A DNA stretch of 64,000 nt from Anaspis maculata (lineage: Eukaryota; Arthropoda; Insecta; Coleoptera; Scraptiidae): positions 12,672,892 to 12,736,891 of the forward strand of contig OX421964.1 of NCBI GenBank assembly GCA_949128115.1, in the 5' to 3' direction. Below are positions 44,831 through 57,947 of this stretch, one piece after another (the first letter of the stretch is position 1; every line of letters begins with the position of its first letter). Made by a program: the position numbers and the translations under genes. The notes below the pieces were generated by a model. The model saw only the letters and a program-made list of their open reading frames with translations. It had not been told where the DNA came from and did not search any database.

Positions 44831-46229
44831 GCTCGATTACAAAAAATTCAAAATAAAAAAGGAAAGTTATGATACCTATGTTATGATAGACTTATTAAGT
44901 GAAAAAGATTATTGCGGCCTAATTTTGTAAAAAACTGTAATCCGAAACTGAAGAGGATGACATCTTACTTGTCTACCAAGTGAAAAACGCCGATTTGACT
45001 GCAGTGCAGCAAAAAAATTTGCAACGAGTGTCTAGCTGATCAGAAGTAACTCATGTCAAAAGTATAGGTATGTGGTGTCAGTTTCTTCACTGATAAGATC
45101 TAAGGGCTTTTGACCATCGTTTAGTATTGCAAGTATTTTCAGGTATCTTGATATACAAGACTGCGATGGGTGTTCCCGATCTTGAGCCATGAAGAATTTT
45201 TTTTTCATGTGTAACTGTTTGAGTATGAATAGAAATGTTACGCTTTTTTTATTATAATTCTTTTCAGTACAGTTTATACAAACTAATATGTTTATTATAA
45301 CAGTGAATGGTTTTAAGCATTGTGTCTCTTTGATGTCAATGAAGCAGAATCGCAAAATCTTTGCGCATTTTTTCATACGACCCACCCAAAGTATGGAGTC
45401 CCAAGGACTCCACGACGTAGTTTATGTTAAAAAAAATCATGACGTCCGTCGGCGTCGGTCAAGGGTTGAACTTATCACTCTCATAGTCACTAAACAACTG
45501 GCCATGCTGTTGGCTAGTGCATAGCAACTGTCAGCGTGATAGTATCAAATCGCTCATAAAACTTTGGTGGACCCGGAGATATACCTATCAAGCAAAATTC
45601 GTTGAAAAATGAAAGAATGCGGTAGATACGTGAGACTCATTTTTGTTCCGTCACCTTTTTTCCTTCAGCAGATTCAAATGTTTTGTGACTGAGACTCTGT
45701 TAGATATATTATTTAGATCAATTGTGGGATTGTGATAGCTCCAAAGAAAGTTTTCATGAGAGGTGCACCGTGCAGCAAGTCGCCCTACCTTTGATACAGT
45801 TTCCTACAGGCTATTTGAGACAATAACCAGGTTAAAACTCCACCTGTTAATCACTTACTTATTTTAAAGCTTCTTTGCCATTATTACTTAATAACATGAG
45901 TAATAATGATCATCAGTTCTTCAGATGCGGAAACCAGGAATCTTGTAAAGTTAAAAGAAGTAAATTCCATCTCCGAGTACACCCTGTAAATCTCTGAAAC
46001 GATAGTGATTCATCTTCCGTAACTAATAGCGAAGAGCTGTCGACGGTGAACTTGGTTGTGACATATGGGTGGAGCAAAGTAGGTATAGACGTGGTGTTGG
46101 AATAACGAAATTCAATGCTTCCAGAAGCTATATCTCAAGCACCGCAAGTCGCATAGAGATGGTTGAGATGTCAAATGATAGGTAATTGGATAAGCTTTCA
46201 TATCCTTTCAATATTTTTGACCTCACATT
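44831..46229. other. No gene seen
   Basis: AT-rich with short unrecognised frames. An orphan CACCCTG end lies at about 45980. Confidence 0.3.
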
Positions 46230-49200
46230 CAGGCCTATTCTGTATCAGATTGATATTTGTCAACGTTGAAATGATTTCAAGTTGACATCTGCCATTCCAT
46301 TTCAACATTGACATGCTTTGCTATTCTCTAAGGTGTATTGAAATCGAATTTCAACCTTTCCATTGAGATTGACATGAAGTCAATCGTCACAGTCTTGCAA
46401 CGTGGCAAGCTAGGTTGTCACCTGGGTTATTAGGTACCGTGCACGTTTCTGCTGTCAGTTGTCGTCTCTTTCAGAGATAATCTAATGGACCTATTTCTTT
46501 TTCACGCCCATTTTGCCTCCTATCTCCGCTCATTGGCGGGATTTGCCTCACATTCTCCCGTAGCAACTATGTCAGTGTCAGTGACTTTCTATTTCTCATT
46601 ACCCCTGACAACGATATGTTACAATTTGTCATCAGTTGTCAGCAGAGCAGAACCAAAATGTGGAGCAAAAGTCTTGCCACGATGCAAACCTACAGACTCG
46701 ACAACGCTTCACTTGTTTATAAGCGTAAAGTGTAAGCATCAAATGACGGGGAACCAGCGTGATAAGGGGTTGAAGTATAGTGCGGAAGGGTATTTTGAAG
46801 ACGTAGGTACCTACTTGTGAATAACCTGAAGGTGGAAGTGAAGTGCTACAGGAGCTAGAAAAAGGAACAAGCTCCTCAAGAAAATGTTCGGAACAGCATT
46901 TGTTTTCAGTGTCTTCTTTGTACAAATAATTAATCACTGATGAATAGAAACCTTCCGCTCTGAAGTGCCCCGTGAGACACCTAAGATTGAAGCAAAATAT
47001 TGAGGTTTTGTTGTAAAGTTACAGTAATCGGAGTGAGGTAGCAGTCCCAGCACTTTGAACGGTGATTTGGACGCCCCCTTTTTGGCCTTGCAAGTCTATG
47101 CTTGCAAGTACAACTTGTAAAACAGCTGAAGTTGTTTCGTTAGCCTTTAAATTTTTCCTGATGCCGGCATCGTGTCTTCCAGTTGCGGCCATCCATTTAT
47201 TTCGTCAGCAGGAAAACCGTGGAATGCAACATTTGGGGGAAATGCTGTCTTGGACTTCGTGCGGTCAACTTTCCACACAACATACACGCATTTTTCGAAT
47301 TGTTCAATCAGTGTAGCGACACGACACATGTTACAGTCATAGTGACAGTGACAATTCTAATTTATTGTGACAGTATCGCCTTCCTCGAATTTCGCGCCTA
47401 ATAATAAAATGCGTTTAATTGGCCAGGGGTGTGGCTTAAAATTGTTCATCCTTGTCTGAACGTCTCTGTTCCCCATAAGAAATAGGTCTATAGTGCTGAT
47501 GACAAGTATTTAACAAAGAAATAATCTAGCAGTGTTGCATAATAGGTATACTCGAGGGTATACTCTCAATTAGTAGATAGGGACCAGAGCAAAAAAGGCA
47601 ACCCCAGAGCAAATGGCCGGCGTGTTGGATTTCATCAAAAGAAGCGACACACTTTGTTATGGAAAAGTAATCTCTGAAATGAAGGCAGAAGCGTCGGAAA
47701 GAAAGGCAGAAAGAGACACGAAGATAAGCGTTGGGGGGGGGGGGGGGTGTATTGAAGGCCCCTGATAGTTGGGAGCAGGTGTGATCCAAAAGTTCTCAAG
47801 ATGAATTCATGTGAAGGTTCATTTTTTTATCTCAAAGGATTGGACCATTTGGAAGTCGCATATAAGACTGAAACTTAGAAAAGGTGAACAGCTCAGTGGA
47901 ATGGATCAACGTCAACGCTGCGCGAAAATTGCCGGCATACCTAGAAGCTGTTGCATTTGTCTATGGCTAATGCGGTTGGGCTTTGAAGAGCTTGACTTTT
48001 TGATGAAGGCACGGTCGTCGAGGAGTTTGATGAGATATATCAAGGATGAATGAACCGATGCGGTAACTTGTTTTGAAGAAAGCAGATGCAGAGAGAAATG
48101 TTTTGGACAAGGTGGAGGAGAATGTTTTGGAGAATGCTGGAGGAAAATGTTTTGGGAAATGCTTAAAGAAAGCGTGGGAATAAGACCCTTAAACAGAAGT
48201 ATGTGATAAAGTGAACCAAGAAGGCTCAGTGAAGACTCAGGGTAAGTGGAAACAGGTAACTTTCCTGGATCTGGTTTTCAAGTGATGATTTTTATCCTTC
48301 AATTTACTTGAAGGTTCTCATGGAATGGGAAGCAAAAGTTGAGGGAAGAGCAGGTCGCATATAATTACAGAGCAAGATGCTACAGGAGGTGGACTAAGAC
48401 TAAATGAATATCCAAATGAACTGGAGAGGAATTCTTTTGAGGATCTGAGAAAGATTCTTTCGCATATGGAGTTCCAAATTTGGTTTATTTGGGGTTTATG
48501 GAGAAGAAATCCGTGTCTTTGCCTTTTACTCCAATTACACTTACAAAAGGAAGAACCGTGGTCGCAAAAATACACCAAGAGCTGGATAGGTATTCCACTT
48601 TTTTCCACATTTCAAGTGATGATGAATAATCACGAATATCATTCTTTCTGCCTGCCTACCCAAGTATTATGATTTCAGAGGGGATACCACAACTAACTCC
48701 AGAAGAAATAAAGTATGCTTTAGCGACATGCATCACTGCGTTCAAGAAAGTTGTTGCGGCATTGAATAATGCGAATAATACAAATGGAAGTTTGAAAAAA
48801 GCAGTGTCAATAGTGAAAATACATCAGTAATACCTACTGTTCTTATCACATCACAATTATTTCTGTCAGGTACTTATTGGAAACGTAAAGTTTGTAATAA
48901 AATACTTTGATTCAATAAACACGTAGGTACCTTGGTACCTTTCTGAAAAATATACGTTTTATTTTCGGTTTAATTTACTGCGAAGGCCATTAAGGAATAG
49001 TTTGTCTTATCAAAAAATCAGAAATTATCCATCATCTCAAAAATAACTGTGAAATACAGCATTTCGAACCTCTCAAGTCGATCGAAAAACCATGTCAATG
49101 TTCCTAGCAAGTAGGGTCGTGGACTTGCCAAGTGTCAATTGAAATAAATCAACCTCTGTCTTCCAAGTCAATTGAAAATGTAATTACAGAATAGGAAAAA

Positions 49201-49383
49201 GAGCTGAGGTTGACTTTGAACAAGGTCAGTTAACAAAAGTCAAGTTGAAATCAACCTTGAAATGTTTTCAATTCTTACAGAATAGAAAATGTTGACTTTT
49301 TCTTGAAATGTCTGTGAGATGCCAATTTAGTGTCAAAATATCAACGTTGACTGGAGTCAATGCTCATACAGAATATAGGCCTG
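46230..49383. mobile_element. 3.15-kb TIR element with TTGAC-rich subterminal regions
   Basis: The ends CAGGCCTATTCTGTAT and, on the other strand, CAGGCCTATATTCTGTAT agree apart from a 2-bp insertion, and GTCAACGTTGA follows in both. Roughly 180 bp inside each end are rich in TTGAC, GTCAA and TTTCAA words. A C..C / FHGFP-like stretch on the minus strand (47150-47320) loosely recalls a broken THAP finger, but I cannot identify a transposase. A pure 15-base G run lies at 47733-47747. Confidence 0.55.
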
Positions 49384-49689
49384 ATTGACTTAATTCTAGC
49401 TATTGTCAAAAATGTGTTTTTTTTTGACGCCATTTTTTCAATATGGCGGCGTTACGGATGAAAATTGAAAGTTGAAAGGTGGAAATTCGAGAGGCCCACA
49501 ATAGAATCTATCAAAATGCCAAATATCAAAAAGATCCAAAAACTTTGAAAAAATCCCGTATTTTTGCATAAAAGAACTCAAATACTATGACAGCTTCAGA
49601 GGATATTTTTCCCAAAAAATGGTATGGGATACCAAGAAGATTTTTTCCTCTACAGATTGAGGTGACAAATGTCAAGATCCGTTGTGAAA

Positions 49690-49943
49690 TGGAAAAGCTA
49701 CATGAATTTTTCTTTCCATTTCAAAAAAAAAATTTCGAGTTTTTTTTTTACTTCGATGGTTGAAGTTGGTTGGTTGGTTTTACATGTAAATGTTAGGATT
49801 CACACTATTTTTGCAGCTTATATCACATATTCACTCGCATATATAGCTTTATTCGAGCATTTTTACCGCATATTTTGATACTTTTTGAGCGCATACAAAC
49901 TACATATTTCGAGCTTTTTTACCGCATATAAATCCGCTCCCTA
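49690..49943 (-). mobile_element. Truncated copy of the 514-bp hAT-type MITE
   Basis: On the minus strand from 49943 it reads TAGGGAGCGGATTTATA and then the TATGCG-rich subterminal region and the AACCAACCAACC stretch seen at 23664 and 57948. The far end is missing. Confidence 0.75.
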
Positions 49944-50128
49944 TTGATCACCCTGTAGCAACCTTATGAAACACTGTTCGTATTTGACGTGATCAAGGCA
50001 TGAAAACGAAGGATTGGGCAATCGAACACTGAAAACCGATATGAAATCGCTTGCGGAAATCAAAAGTTATGATGATTTTAGAAATCGTCTGAATTTGCTT
50101 GTCCCCTAGATTCTTTTGATGTGTGAAT
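49944..50128 (+). mobile_element. Half copy of the 60241-61277 palindrome
   Basis: From TTGATCACCCTGTAGCAACC to GATTCTTTTGATGTGTG it matches 61093-61277 closely. The other half is absent, the hAT-type copy at 49690-49943 abutting the break. Confidence 0.7.
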
Positions 50129-51099
50129 TTATGTAGAAACTCGTGTAGAAAGCAGATTAATCTCTGGTACGACCGATCATCAAGCACTGACCAGGGTCAA
50201 GCAGAGCGCATCACCTGGTTGCTCTAGTACGATCGTTCAAAGGAAGGAAGAGACTCAGAGGCCTAGGCGGTCAGCGAACACAAGTCCTTTTACTTTCAAG
50301 ACGCACACCGCTCTTCAAGGACCGCACACACACGAATCCTCCGCGGCCTGGATCTGCAGTTTTTCACTTCTTATTTATGTAATTACGCCTGACCGGTGCA
50401 CTTATAACCGTCAACCATCCGTTGTGATGTGCAGACGTTCTCCGGTGCGATAATAACTCGGATAATAATGATTGTTATTGCGTCAAGTAATATATAGTGC
50501 GATCGAGAGAGTTCCGGCGAGATTTGGCCTTAATCTCCGCAAAGTAGGTACATTCTATAAAATTGATAAAAATGCAAGAATTGCGTTTTATCTCGGTTTG
50601 CGTATGGTACAACCATGTTATAACCGTCACCACCATCAAACTTCCATATATTATTCATTTATTTGGAAGACTGGATAGGTACAATAATTACTGGACTGTG
50701 AAGCCACCCGCATTTGGCGGGCCGAAAATAATCCGGAGGAAAATAATTCAAAGCCGTGAAATCGAGGTATAAGTATGTGAATATTCAGAGTCAAGGCATC
50801 ATTAAAAGACTAGCTGTCACCGGCGCCGGCAAGCCGTCGCCTGGGTGACAGCTATGGTTGAAAAGTAGACAGGGAATTTGTTCCACTGACACCGGACAAG
50901 TGGAAAGGGGATTGTATACATGATGTTGATTTTCGGTTGTTTTATAGGCAGATGTCAGGTTTTCCTTTGGCGAGTTTAGTAATTTCATGCATGTCCGTCG
51001 ATAGTGTTTTGTAAGAGACGACTGTAACGACTGTAAGAGTAACAAGAATTCGAAAAGATGTTTGTTTTTCGCGTGTTTTGAAATTTCTGCCTCGACTTA
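50129..51099. other. No gene seen; CG-richer patch and short hairpin
   Basis: 50200-50470 is richer in CG dinucleotides and could be promoter-like, but no exon follows convincingly. TAGCTGTCACC (50811-50821) and GGGTGACAGCTA (50843-50854) form a hairpin. Confidence 0.3.
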
Positions 51100-51790
51100 T
51101 AGGGTTCTATAGGTTGTATCGACGAGGCGGTCATTTTGTAGAAGCTAATCACAAACAGCTGATCGACATGTCACATACATCAGAGTAACATGTCAAATTT
51201 ATCAAGCAATATTACAGCAAGACGCTTGCCGGCGATGATTTGCTCAAGTATGAGCAGAATATGAGCAAAATGTGCGGTGCTGTGATCTACTTGAGCTGGT
51301 GATTCAAAACCTCGACCACAATTTCGATATGGTGCCAAAACACAGCACGGAGACTACTTGGTGTTGGGGACAGAAACGTTCTTGCCCAAGCCAGTTTAAG
51401 CTCATAAAGCATTAGAAGCCCATAACCTACCTCAAGCAGGAAGTGTTCGTTGCAAAATTTCAAGTCGCTGGTAAGCTTCCTGTTGAGCAAATTTCTTAGA
51501 TTTGTCCGCGAAAGCCATGACGATTTTCATTACTCAGATGACTCCGAGGATAACTCCTGTGCTCGATCTCCACGGGATTGCATCACTCCAGGGTAGCCAG
51601 AACAGTGAAACCCATGCTCCCATGCGAGAGTAGCTGGACGAACAGCCATACATTGCACAAACAACCATGTTAGTTTGTTTTTGACGACACGAACTCTGCG
51701 ACATTTTAGTTGATGTGGCAAAAGTCAGTTTGATTAGCTTCTACAAAATGGCCGATTTTCAGGAACATGACGTCACGTCGATACTACCTA
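51100..51790. mobile_element. Probable foldback/TIR element with short arms
   Basis: GGTCATTTTGTAGAAGCTAA near 51130 and TTAGCTTCTACAAAATGGCC near 51735 are inverted copies, flanked outward by related GTATCGACG and CGTCGATAC. No coding domain was recognised between them. Confidence 0.45.
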
Positions 51791-52149
51791 TTGTGAACGA
51801 AACGCATGTCAGTGGGTGGTGTCTGGTCAGTGAAGAGTTGTCGGAAAAAATCGATACACCATTATTTTGTTCATTAATATGTATTTCTACTTTTGATCAA
51901 GGTAACTCCTAAAAATACTGGAAACATGATGAAGCTTTGAAAATGAAAGCGACGATATGTGTTATGAAAACCTGAACCGTGAAGAAGGTACTGTCGTGGG
52001 AGACACCGTGTAGTGGAAGGAAAAGCAGAACCGTGTAGGTATTTGTAATATTCAGGAGCCTTTCTGAATATTTGTAGGAGAAATTGAGATGGAATAAAAA
52101 TAAGTGCAAAGTTCCAAATTTGACAATTACGTTCCAATTGTTCATCTGA

Positions 52150-53970
52150 ACCAAGTCTAGGTTTGAAAACTCAATAAATTCGGTTGAAAAAAGTAAGAGT
52201 TCAATACACAGCGGCTTTAAACTGCGAAAATGTCGAATTTGACAAATGTGTTTTGATTATCCATCTTGACTAAGTCTTTGTTCAAAATCTCAATATAATC
52301 TGTTGAAAAATACAAAAGTTCAATATGACAGCCTTGCGAATGTCAAAATGGCAGATTTGACAGATGCATCTCAACTAATTGTCTACTTCAAGTAGGTAAA
52401 GGTTTGAAATATCAATCGGATAAGTTGAAAAATACAAATGTTCAATATGGCGCCCTCTTGAAACGTCAAGAATCAAAATTTGACAGATGCATTTCCATTG
52501 TCAACTTCAAGTGGGTATAGGTTCAAAATTCCAATCAGATCGGTTGAAAAATGCAAAAGTTCAATATGGCGGCCTCTGAAACGTCAAAAATCAAAATTTA
52601 ACAGATGCATTTTGATCGCCAACCTCAAGTAGGTGTAGGTCCAAAATCTCAATCAGATCGGTTGAAAAATGCAAAAGTTCAATATGGCAGTCTCTAATAT
52701 TGTCAAAAATCGAAATTTGACAGATGCATTTTCATTGTCAACCTCAAGTAAATATAGGTTTGAAATCTCAATCAGATCGGTTGGAAAATGCAAAAGTTCA
52801 ATATGGGGGCCTCTAAAACGTCAAGAATCTACATTTGGCAGATGCATTTTGATCGCCAACCTCAAGTGGGTGTAGGTGTGAAATCTCAATCAGATCGGTT
52901 GAAAAATGCAAAAGTTCAATATAGCGGCCTCTGAAACGTCAATAATCAAAATTTGACAGATGCATTTCTATTGTGAACCTCAAGTGGCTATGGGTTCAAA
53001 TTCCCAATCAGATCAGTTGAGAAATGCAAAAATTTAATATGGCGGCCTCTTGAAACGTCAAAAATCAAAATTTGACAGATTCATTTTGATCGCCAATCTC
53101 AAGTGGCTATGGGTTCAAATTCTTAATCAGATCAGTTGAGAAATGTGAAATTTCAATATGGCGGCCTCTTGAAACGTCAAAAACCAAAATTTGACAGCTG
53201 CATTTCGATCGCCAGCCTCTAAGTGGGTAAAGGTTGAAATCCCAATCAGATCGCTTGAAAAATACAACAGTTCAATATGGCGGCCTGTTGAAACGTCAAA
53301 AATCAAAATTCGACAGATGCATTTTGATCGCCAACCTCAAGTGGGTGTAGATTTAAAATCTCAATCAAATCGGTTGAACAATGCAAAAATTCAATATGGC
53401 GGCCTCTTGAAACGTCAAAAATCAAAATGTGACAGATGCGTTTTGATCGCCAATCTCAAGTGGCTATGGGTTCAAATTCCCAATCAGATCAGTTGAAAAA
53501 TGTAAAAGTTTAATATGGCGGCCTCTTGAAATTCAAAATTTGACAGAGTCGTTTTGATCGCCAATCTCAAGTGGCTATGGGTTCAAATTCCCAATCAGAT
53601 CAGTTGAGGAATGTGAAAGTTCAATATGGCGGCCTCTTGAAACGTCAAAAACCAAAATTTGACAGCTGCATTTCGATCGCCAACCTCCAAGTGGGTATAG
53701 GTCCAAAATCCCAATCAGATCGGTTGAAAAATGCAAAAGTTCAATATGGCGGATTGGCGGCCTGTTGAAACGTCAAAAATCCAATTTTGACAGATGCATC
53801 TTGGTTGTCCAACCCAAGTGGGTATAGGTTCTAGATCCCAATCGGATAGGTTGAAAAATGCAAGAGTTCAATATGGTGGCTTTTCGAAACGTCAAAAATC
53901 GAAATTTGACAGATGCATTCAGACAATCTTTTTCAAGTTGGCATAGGTTCAAAATCCCAATCGGATGTTG
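52150..53970 (+). repeat. Tandem array, about 15 units of roughly 118 bp
   Basis: Each unit contains, in order, CAATATGGCGGCC, GAAACGTCAAAAATC, AAATTTGACAGATGCATTT, CAACCTCAAGTGGGTGTAGG and AATCAGATCGGTTGAAAAATG. Unit lengths vary around 113-128 bp, and the outer units (52150-52440 and 53760-53970) are the most diverged. Because 118-119 is not a multiple of three, the ORFs across it are not a protein repeat. Confidence 0.9.
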
Positions 53971-54067
53971 TGGTAATGATGATTGAAAAATGTCATGTAA
54001 CGATTTCCGCTTTCATCATTACATTTACTCGCGGAAACGTCCATAACTGTCAGCATCATTCTGCCAA

Positions 54068-54199
54068 CGTACCGTATGTTCATTAAAAACTTCAATAAAG
54101 GGAGGCTGTGACGCAGGCCATTCGATCCGAAAACGGCCAGGTTATCATCGGTCCACGGCCTCCCATTATTGAATTTTTCAATGAACATACTGTATTTAA
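54068..54199. mobile_element. Small hairpin element
   Basis: GTATGTTCATTAAAAACTTC and GAATTTTTCAATGAACATAC are inverted, as are GGGAGGC and GCCTCCC. About 130 bp, non-coding. Confidence 0.5.
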
Positions 54200-55724
54200 A
54201 AGCACTCGCGTAAAATAGGCCCAAATGGTTCGCGACAAATCGCCTTGAAGGTGTGCCGTCACTGCTGTGACATTACATTGACATTTGCAAATGGCACAAC
54301 ACAACTGCGACGCTCAATAATGCTGCCAATGTTTGTAGTGATATTTTGGAAAATTTGACAAGAAAAACTCCGAAACAAGGACGCACATCTACGAACCCTT
54401 TCTTGAGGTGTAGCCAAAAGGTCCGATGGAATTATGGATTCCGTAGAAAACAAGTCGCGACAAGGAACCCCTGTAACCGACATGAAATTTGCTCTGGCGG
54501 ACCGAAAAGGCCCCTTTTCTCGAAATGTGAAGCCGCTGGAAATTGCATATAGATTGTGAGTACCCCTCAGATGTGTTTTGCCTCCAAATCAACATCAACT
54601 TATCTGTTTTTTTGTGAAATTACTTCGTCAACGTCAGACACGGCCCGCGAAATCTAAGCGAAATGCCTTGCTATTTGAAGGAGACCTTGTGTTTCTGGTG
54701 CCTGGCAAACGCCCACGGGTCTCCTGGGCCGCTACGGTAACATTTCGCACCCTGACAGGGTCATTTTTTCCAAAAACATTGTTGAAATGCCCCGAGGTGT
54801 TGAGTTTTCCAAAACCCAGAGCGTCAATTTGATGTTTCTGTCACTTTGGCCGTGCCGTGTTCCAATTTCAACATTTTTTGGCTGAATTTCAAGAAAAGCC
54901 CCGCCAAATGGCCCGCAACGGACGAAACCGAGCCCCCGGAAACCCCCCGGTCGGCATTTCACATCAAATTTCTCGAAATTTTCCCCGAAAAGCCGAATTT
55001 TTGCCGCTAAAACGTAACAAGATGTTTGGAATGGAATACTCGAAGCGGCGGTTCCCTGTAAGAAATTGGAATGAATTATGAATTTTCGAAAAATCCCCTC
55101 AAATTTGGCAGAAATTTTGGAAATTTTCCGTCGTCAACTTGTATTGCGGTTCGTTTGCGAAAATTTTTAAAAAAATACCCCGTCAAAATCCGACGTCTGG
55201 CTTTCACAAACTCCTGCCAGACGTCGTTAAGTTTTCTCACGGGTTAGTTTAGGGTGATGTCGCTAGTTATTTAATTCATTCGTGTAAATCCCGCGAAGCT
55301 CTACAACATAATTTACTTGCTCCTCATCGAATGGAATATCCGTTCCTGCTCGGCGTCCGATGAAATGGTGAAAAGAAGTGCGCATCAAGTAACACACCCG
55401 CGCTGCAACAACCGGCTAGTGTGCTGGCGTACTCCTGCTCCTGCTGCCTCGGAGCTCCGCGGTTCACGCTCGGTCACCCGCTACCCGCTGGCCAGCCACG
55501 TCGCCGCCTTGCTGGCACCGCACTCCGGTGCGCTCTGTATTGAATTACCTATCGGAATTTTCACAACTATACGCCGTTCGCGGTCGTTTTGGATGCAATA
55601 AGATATTCCGAATTGCTGGGAATGGAGGATATCGCCGGAGATTGACCGTGGTACCTGGACCAATCCTCCTGGGCTGCCGTCCGCTCCCGACTTGTCGCGT
55701 CCGCTGCCGAGTGCTTCTGCGGGC
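54200..55724. other. No gene recognised
   Basis: Short frames only (54346-54598, 54578-55081, 55317-55601), none with a recognisable domain. GC content rises from about 55300. Confidence 0.3.
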
Positions 55725-56295
55725 CTGTTAGCGAAGAGTTTTAGTCCCCTTCGAGGAAGCTGAGTTAGAACCCGTTTATGTTGCGTCGCGACCCTCCTAG
55801 AGGCCGAAGCGTCGAAGCCCCAATGATGATCCCCAGCCCACTTGGAAAATGACGAGTGGATTCCCCGGCTGATGTGTCTCAAAGGCCCCCTGAAGAAAGT
55901 CGAGTTGGAACCCTTCGGAGACGTGTTTTGGTCCCCTTGGGGGCACGTTGAGTCGAGAACCCTCCAGGTTGAGTTTTGACCCTCCGAGAGACTGATGAGT
56001 TGCTTCCCCCGTTGAGTTGCAACCCGTCTCTAGGATGTCGTGTCAGAGCCCTTGGACGTTGAGTCTTGATCCGCCTCCAGGTGTCGAGTCAGAGCCCTCC
56101 GACGACGAGTTCCAGCTCTTTGCCAGGTCGATGTGCCAAGGCCCTTCCGGTGTTGAGTTTCGACCCTTCTCCAAGTCGTAGAGTTGGGACCCGTTGACGA
56201 AGTGTTTCGAACCCCCTCCAGGATGCTGAGTCGCGTTCCCTCGACGATGAGTTCTAGCCCACCTCGAGGATGTCGAGTTGAAACCCCTAAATGAA
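55725..56295. repeat. GC-rich degenerate minisatellite
   Basis: Variants of GTTGAGT-(T/C)(G/C)-(A/G)AACCC, CCTCCAGGATG and TCGAGTT recur every 30-60 bp over about 570 bp. The minus-strand frames that span it (55481-55882 and 56030-56464) have repetitive Arg/Thr/Gly composition and are probably repeat-driven. Confidence 0.5.
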
Positions 56296-57947
56296 CCAGG
56301 CCCGATAGAAATGAGGTCTCTCGTTTCGGTATCTCGTGTGGCGGAGTGATGACCTCGACGAGCGGAGGGTTAGTCTTGGTGAGTTGGGATAGTTGCTTAC
56401 GGTTAGGCTTTGTCGTGAAAAATGTATGATGGGGCTCACGTGTGCGTTTTGAATCTGCCTGCACGTGCTGGTATCTGCGCTACTGTCTGCCGTCAGGTAC
56501 AGCCACTTTCAAGCCTCGTCCTTTGTTGGATACCTTCATAGAAAGGTATTCGCGCTCTTGGGCCCTCTGGACTTGGTTTTGTGACTGCGGTACTCAGAGC
56601 ACCGGACCTAGTGGGTTAGATATGGAAACTCGCGGGTGAGCTTCCTCTGCATTTCTGAAGTTCCTAGTTATTCGGAAAATGTAAATTTTGAGAACTACGT
56701 GAAAAAACAAGTAATTGAAATAAATTAGAATCGCGTTGAGATCGGGATTCAGACCCTGCCGTAGGGTAGTAATTGTTGATCGGATTGATGGACCCCCCCT
56801 CCTTGAAACTAATAATTTTGTTTTAGCGCTACGACAGTTCCTGATATTTCCATGTAGAGTTGTCCCGGGAATGAAAACGTTCTTATTCGAAACTGATGAA
56901 TTCATTCCGGTACCCAACGACGCAACCGCGCAGATAGGGACTTTGTAAATATGAATTGTTATTAGGGCTCGATCAGGTATAGTGTAGACGGCGATTATTT
57001 CGTGTTAGGGCAAAGATTATTTTGACGCCTCTCCGCATCGGCCTTTCGGCGAACACCCTGTATAGTCAATTCTTTGCGTTTTGTTTCTCCTGGCTGCGGC
57101 CTTCTCTCACAAATTGCGGAACAACAACGAACTAGCGCGTATACGGGGCCTGCTCAAAACGTTCTTCACATTAAATTAGTACCTTGACTTGAGTAATTGT
57201 TTCGCGCACACCATCGGTTCGAAAGTTTTTGGAAGGGCGAAATTCGGTTCAACATTTCCGGTTAGAGGCACTTTCGATCACGGAAATCTTTCTGAGCGTT
57301 GGGGGCAATTCACGGCGAAAACAGGTTCAAAGCCCTCACAAAGGCCAGCCATATCCAATCCCTTCCAAACGGGCAAAAGAGAACCATAGCCCAAAAAGAG
57401 CGTTAGCCTTTGAAAAGAGGCTCCACAAAAAGGGGGCCACCGCACACACCGGCCCACAAATCTTAGATTGCATTCGTGGTCGAAGTCACTCTTCTCTTTG
57501 CAGTGTCTAGAAGCCGGGCCTAACCCTAACATAGCCTCTAACACTAACATAAGTGTTGGATCTGATTTAACCACAAAAAGAACTTTGAACCGGGAAAGCC
57601 AGTCAGAATTAAATGTCGGTCAAGGTGTAGAGTCAGGTGTTCGTCGGAGGGTTGGGGTGCTGGGACGTCTGAAATAATTAGGGGAAACTTAGCTTTTCGG
57701 GAATAGGTTAGATCTTTCAGAGATTTTAGCCTGCGATGTGAAGGCAGGACTAGGTATAGGAGCGAGCCATTATTTAAACATTTTGAATTGTACATAGAGG
57801 TCAATAGATTGATGTTATGTTAAAATTTTATACTGTGTCTTATTGTGTTCAAACTCGTAGTCAGACCCATCTCAACAATCTCGAGAGCTCTATAATCGAA
57901 CAACAAGAAGAGAGGCATAACGGGATGTCGTCCTGATATCAGATGAT
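56296..57947. other. No gene recognised; orphan CACCCTG end
   Basis: Short frames without domains. CGAACACCCTGTATA at about 57050 is a solitary right end of the CAGGGTG family. Confidence 0.3.

Noticed and set aside
46485..46820. 111-codon ORF inside the 3.15-kb TIR element
   Set aside because: No transposase or DNA-binding motif is recognisable, and a similar-length frame lies on the opposite strand.
47733..47747. 15-base G run as a G-quadruplex or signal
   Set aside because: A simple homopolymer, possibly length-variable or a sequencing artefact; no gene context.
53191..53768. ORFs with repeated peptide phrases over the tandem array
   Set aside because: The unit length is not a multiple of three, so frames drift; repeated peptides are a by-product.
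57515..57535. CCTAACCCTAAC resembling a telomeric repeat
   Set aside because: Only two units, and not the TTAGG repeat expected in most insects.
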